Part shown: positions 19,677-19,865 of the stretch, piece by piece
Position numbering within the stretch: position 1 is the first letter of the stretch
Layout: each line of letters opens with the position of its first letter
The notes under the pieces: model-generated
What the model was told of the DNA's origin: nothing
The model's database searches: none
What the model saw: the letters and a program-made list of their open reading frames with translations, nothing else
Position numbers and translations under genes: made by a program
NCBI GenBank assembly: GCA_031267055.1
Contig: JAIRZV010000147.1
Coordinates: 1 to 19,865, forward strand
Reading direction: 5' to 3'
Length of the DNA stretch: 19,865 nucleotides
From: Candidatus Margulisiibacteriota bacterium
GTDB lineage: Bacteria; Margulisbacteria; Termititenacia; Termititenacales; Termititenacaceae

Positions 19677-19865
19677 TTATTTCAAATTGTCGTCTCTATT
19701 GAGCAGACGCAACAATTTGTCGTTTTCCGCGCGCACTGTGGCTTCGGCGTTGGCCGCGCGGGTGTTGTAGGAAGTGTTGATCTGCACCACAATGCCGTCC
19801 GCGCCGAGATTATTGACCACTAAAAAATGGCCTTTGTTCGGGTTCACTTTGTCCACGGCGGTAAA
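19677..19865 (-). CDS. C-terminal part of an unidentified protein (cut by window edge)
   Basis: The minus strand is open from the window edge to a TAA at 19677-19679, encoding the last 62 residues. The segment begins like a beta-sheet (GHFLVVNNLGADGIVVQINT) and ends in a charged helix (AEATVRAENDKLLRLLNRDD). Codon usage is like the neighbouring genes, and the opposite strand has only a short reading frame that looks like a shadow. I do not recognise the family from this fragment. Confidence 0.6.
   Translation of the reverse strand, partial: FTAVDKVNPNKGHFLVVNNLGADGIVVQINTSYNTRAANAEATVRAENDKLLRLLNRDDNLK

Overview
The window is bacterial chromosome. Genes are densely packed on both strands and most are housekeeping: DNA replication and repair (polA, nth, recG), fatty-acid synthesis (fabI, a fabF homologue), RNA modification and processing (a TrmH/SpoU methyltransferase, rsmD, rph, queF), cofactor, proline and cell-wall precursor synthesis (coaD, proB, a single-domain glmU) and an orphan ParA-type ATPase. 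Two genes encode lipoproteins, one large and one of only 50 residues. Start codons include GTG and TTG, and the protein versions are unusual: PolA has almost no 3'-5' exonuclease domain, GlmU lacks its acetyltransferase half, and the FabF homologue lacks the second catalytic His. I would place the source in a deep-branching, possibly uncultured lineage, but the sequence alone does not let me name it.

Layout. 1-2364: the end of an upstream gene overlapping polA by ATGA. 2365-4561: an accessory islet with a small XRE-type regulator, a divergently transcribed phage-tail-collar-like protein with a repeated operator over its promoter, a decayed second copy of the polA 3' end, and three small genes on the minus strand (63, 72 and 48 codons; the 48-codon product has a signal peptide). 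4562-5056: no gene; two long hairpin elements and the fabI promoter and leader hairpin. 5057-6608: fabI and an RNA methyltransferase, overlapping. 6731-9835: nth, a tiny lipoprotein gene and recG, separated by hairpin elements. 9832-10634: a second islet between recG and rsmD with a DinJ/RelB-type antitoxin, a YoeB-type toxin and a truncated XRE regulator. 10656-12808: rsmD-coaD and a coiled-coil gene-rph. 12815-14200: two minus-strand genes (CxxC protein, ParA). 14324-15586: fabF homologue. 15641-17128: large lipoprotein. 17390-19486: queF (minus), then proB-glmU. The right edge cuts a minus-strand gene.

The most striking feature beyond the genes is a family of six dispersed, intergenic, roughly 80-115 bp imperfect palindromes. 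Four share one core (family A at 4787, 6608, 17810 and 19535) and two share another (family B at 4653 and 7643). Both families share the same asymmetric ends (ATATCTTTGCC at one end, GGCAAAATAT at the other). In family A the outermost arms differ from copy to copy, yet each copy stays self-complementary. This looks like a MITE- or REP-like hairpin element, or a structured RNA family, under selection for pairing.

Promoters of good quality are visible before the toxin-antitoxin pair, rsmD and the tail-like gene. Several other genes carry an extended -10 of the form TGTTAYAAT or TGTTATACT. rsmD and recG appear to be transcribed from positions almost at their start codons, without a Shine-Dalgarno, so they may be leaderless.
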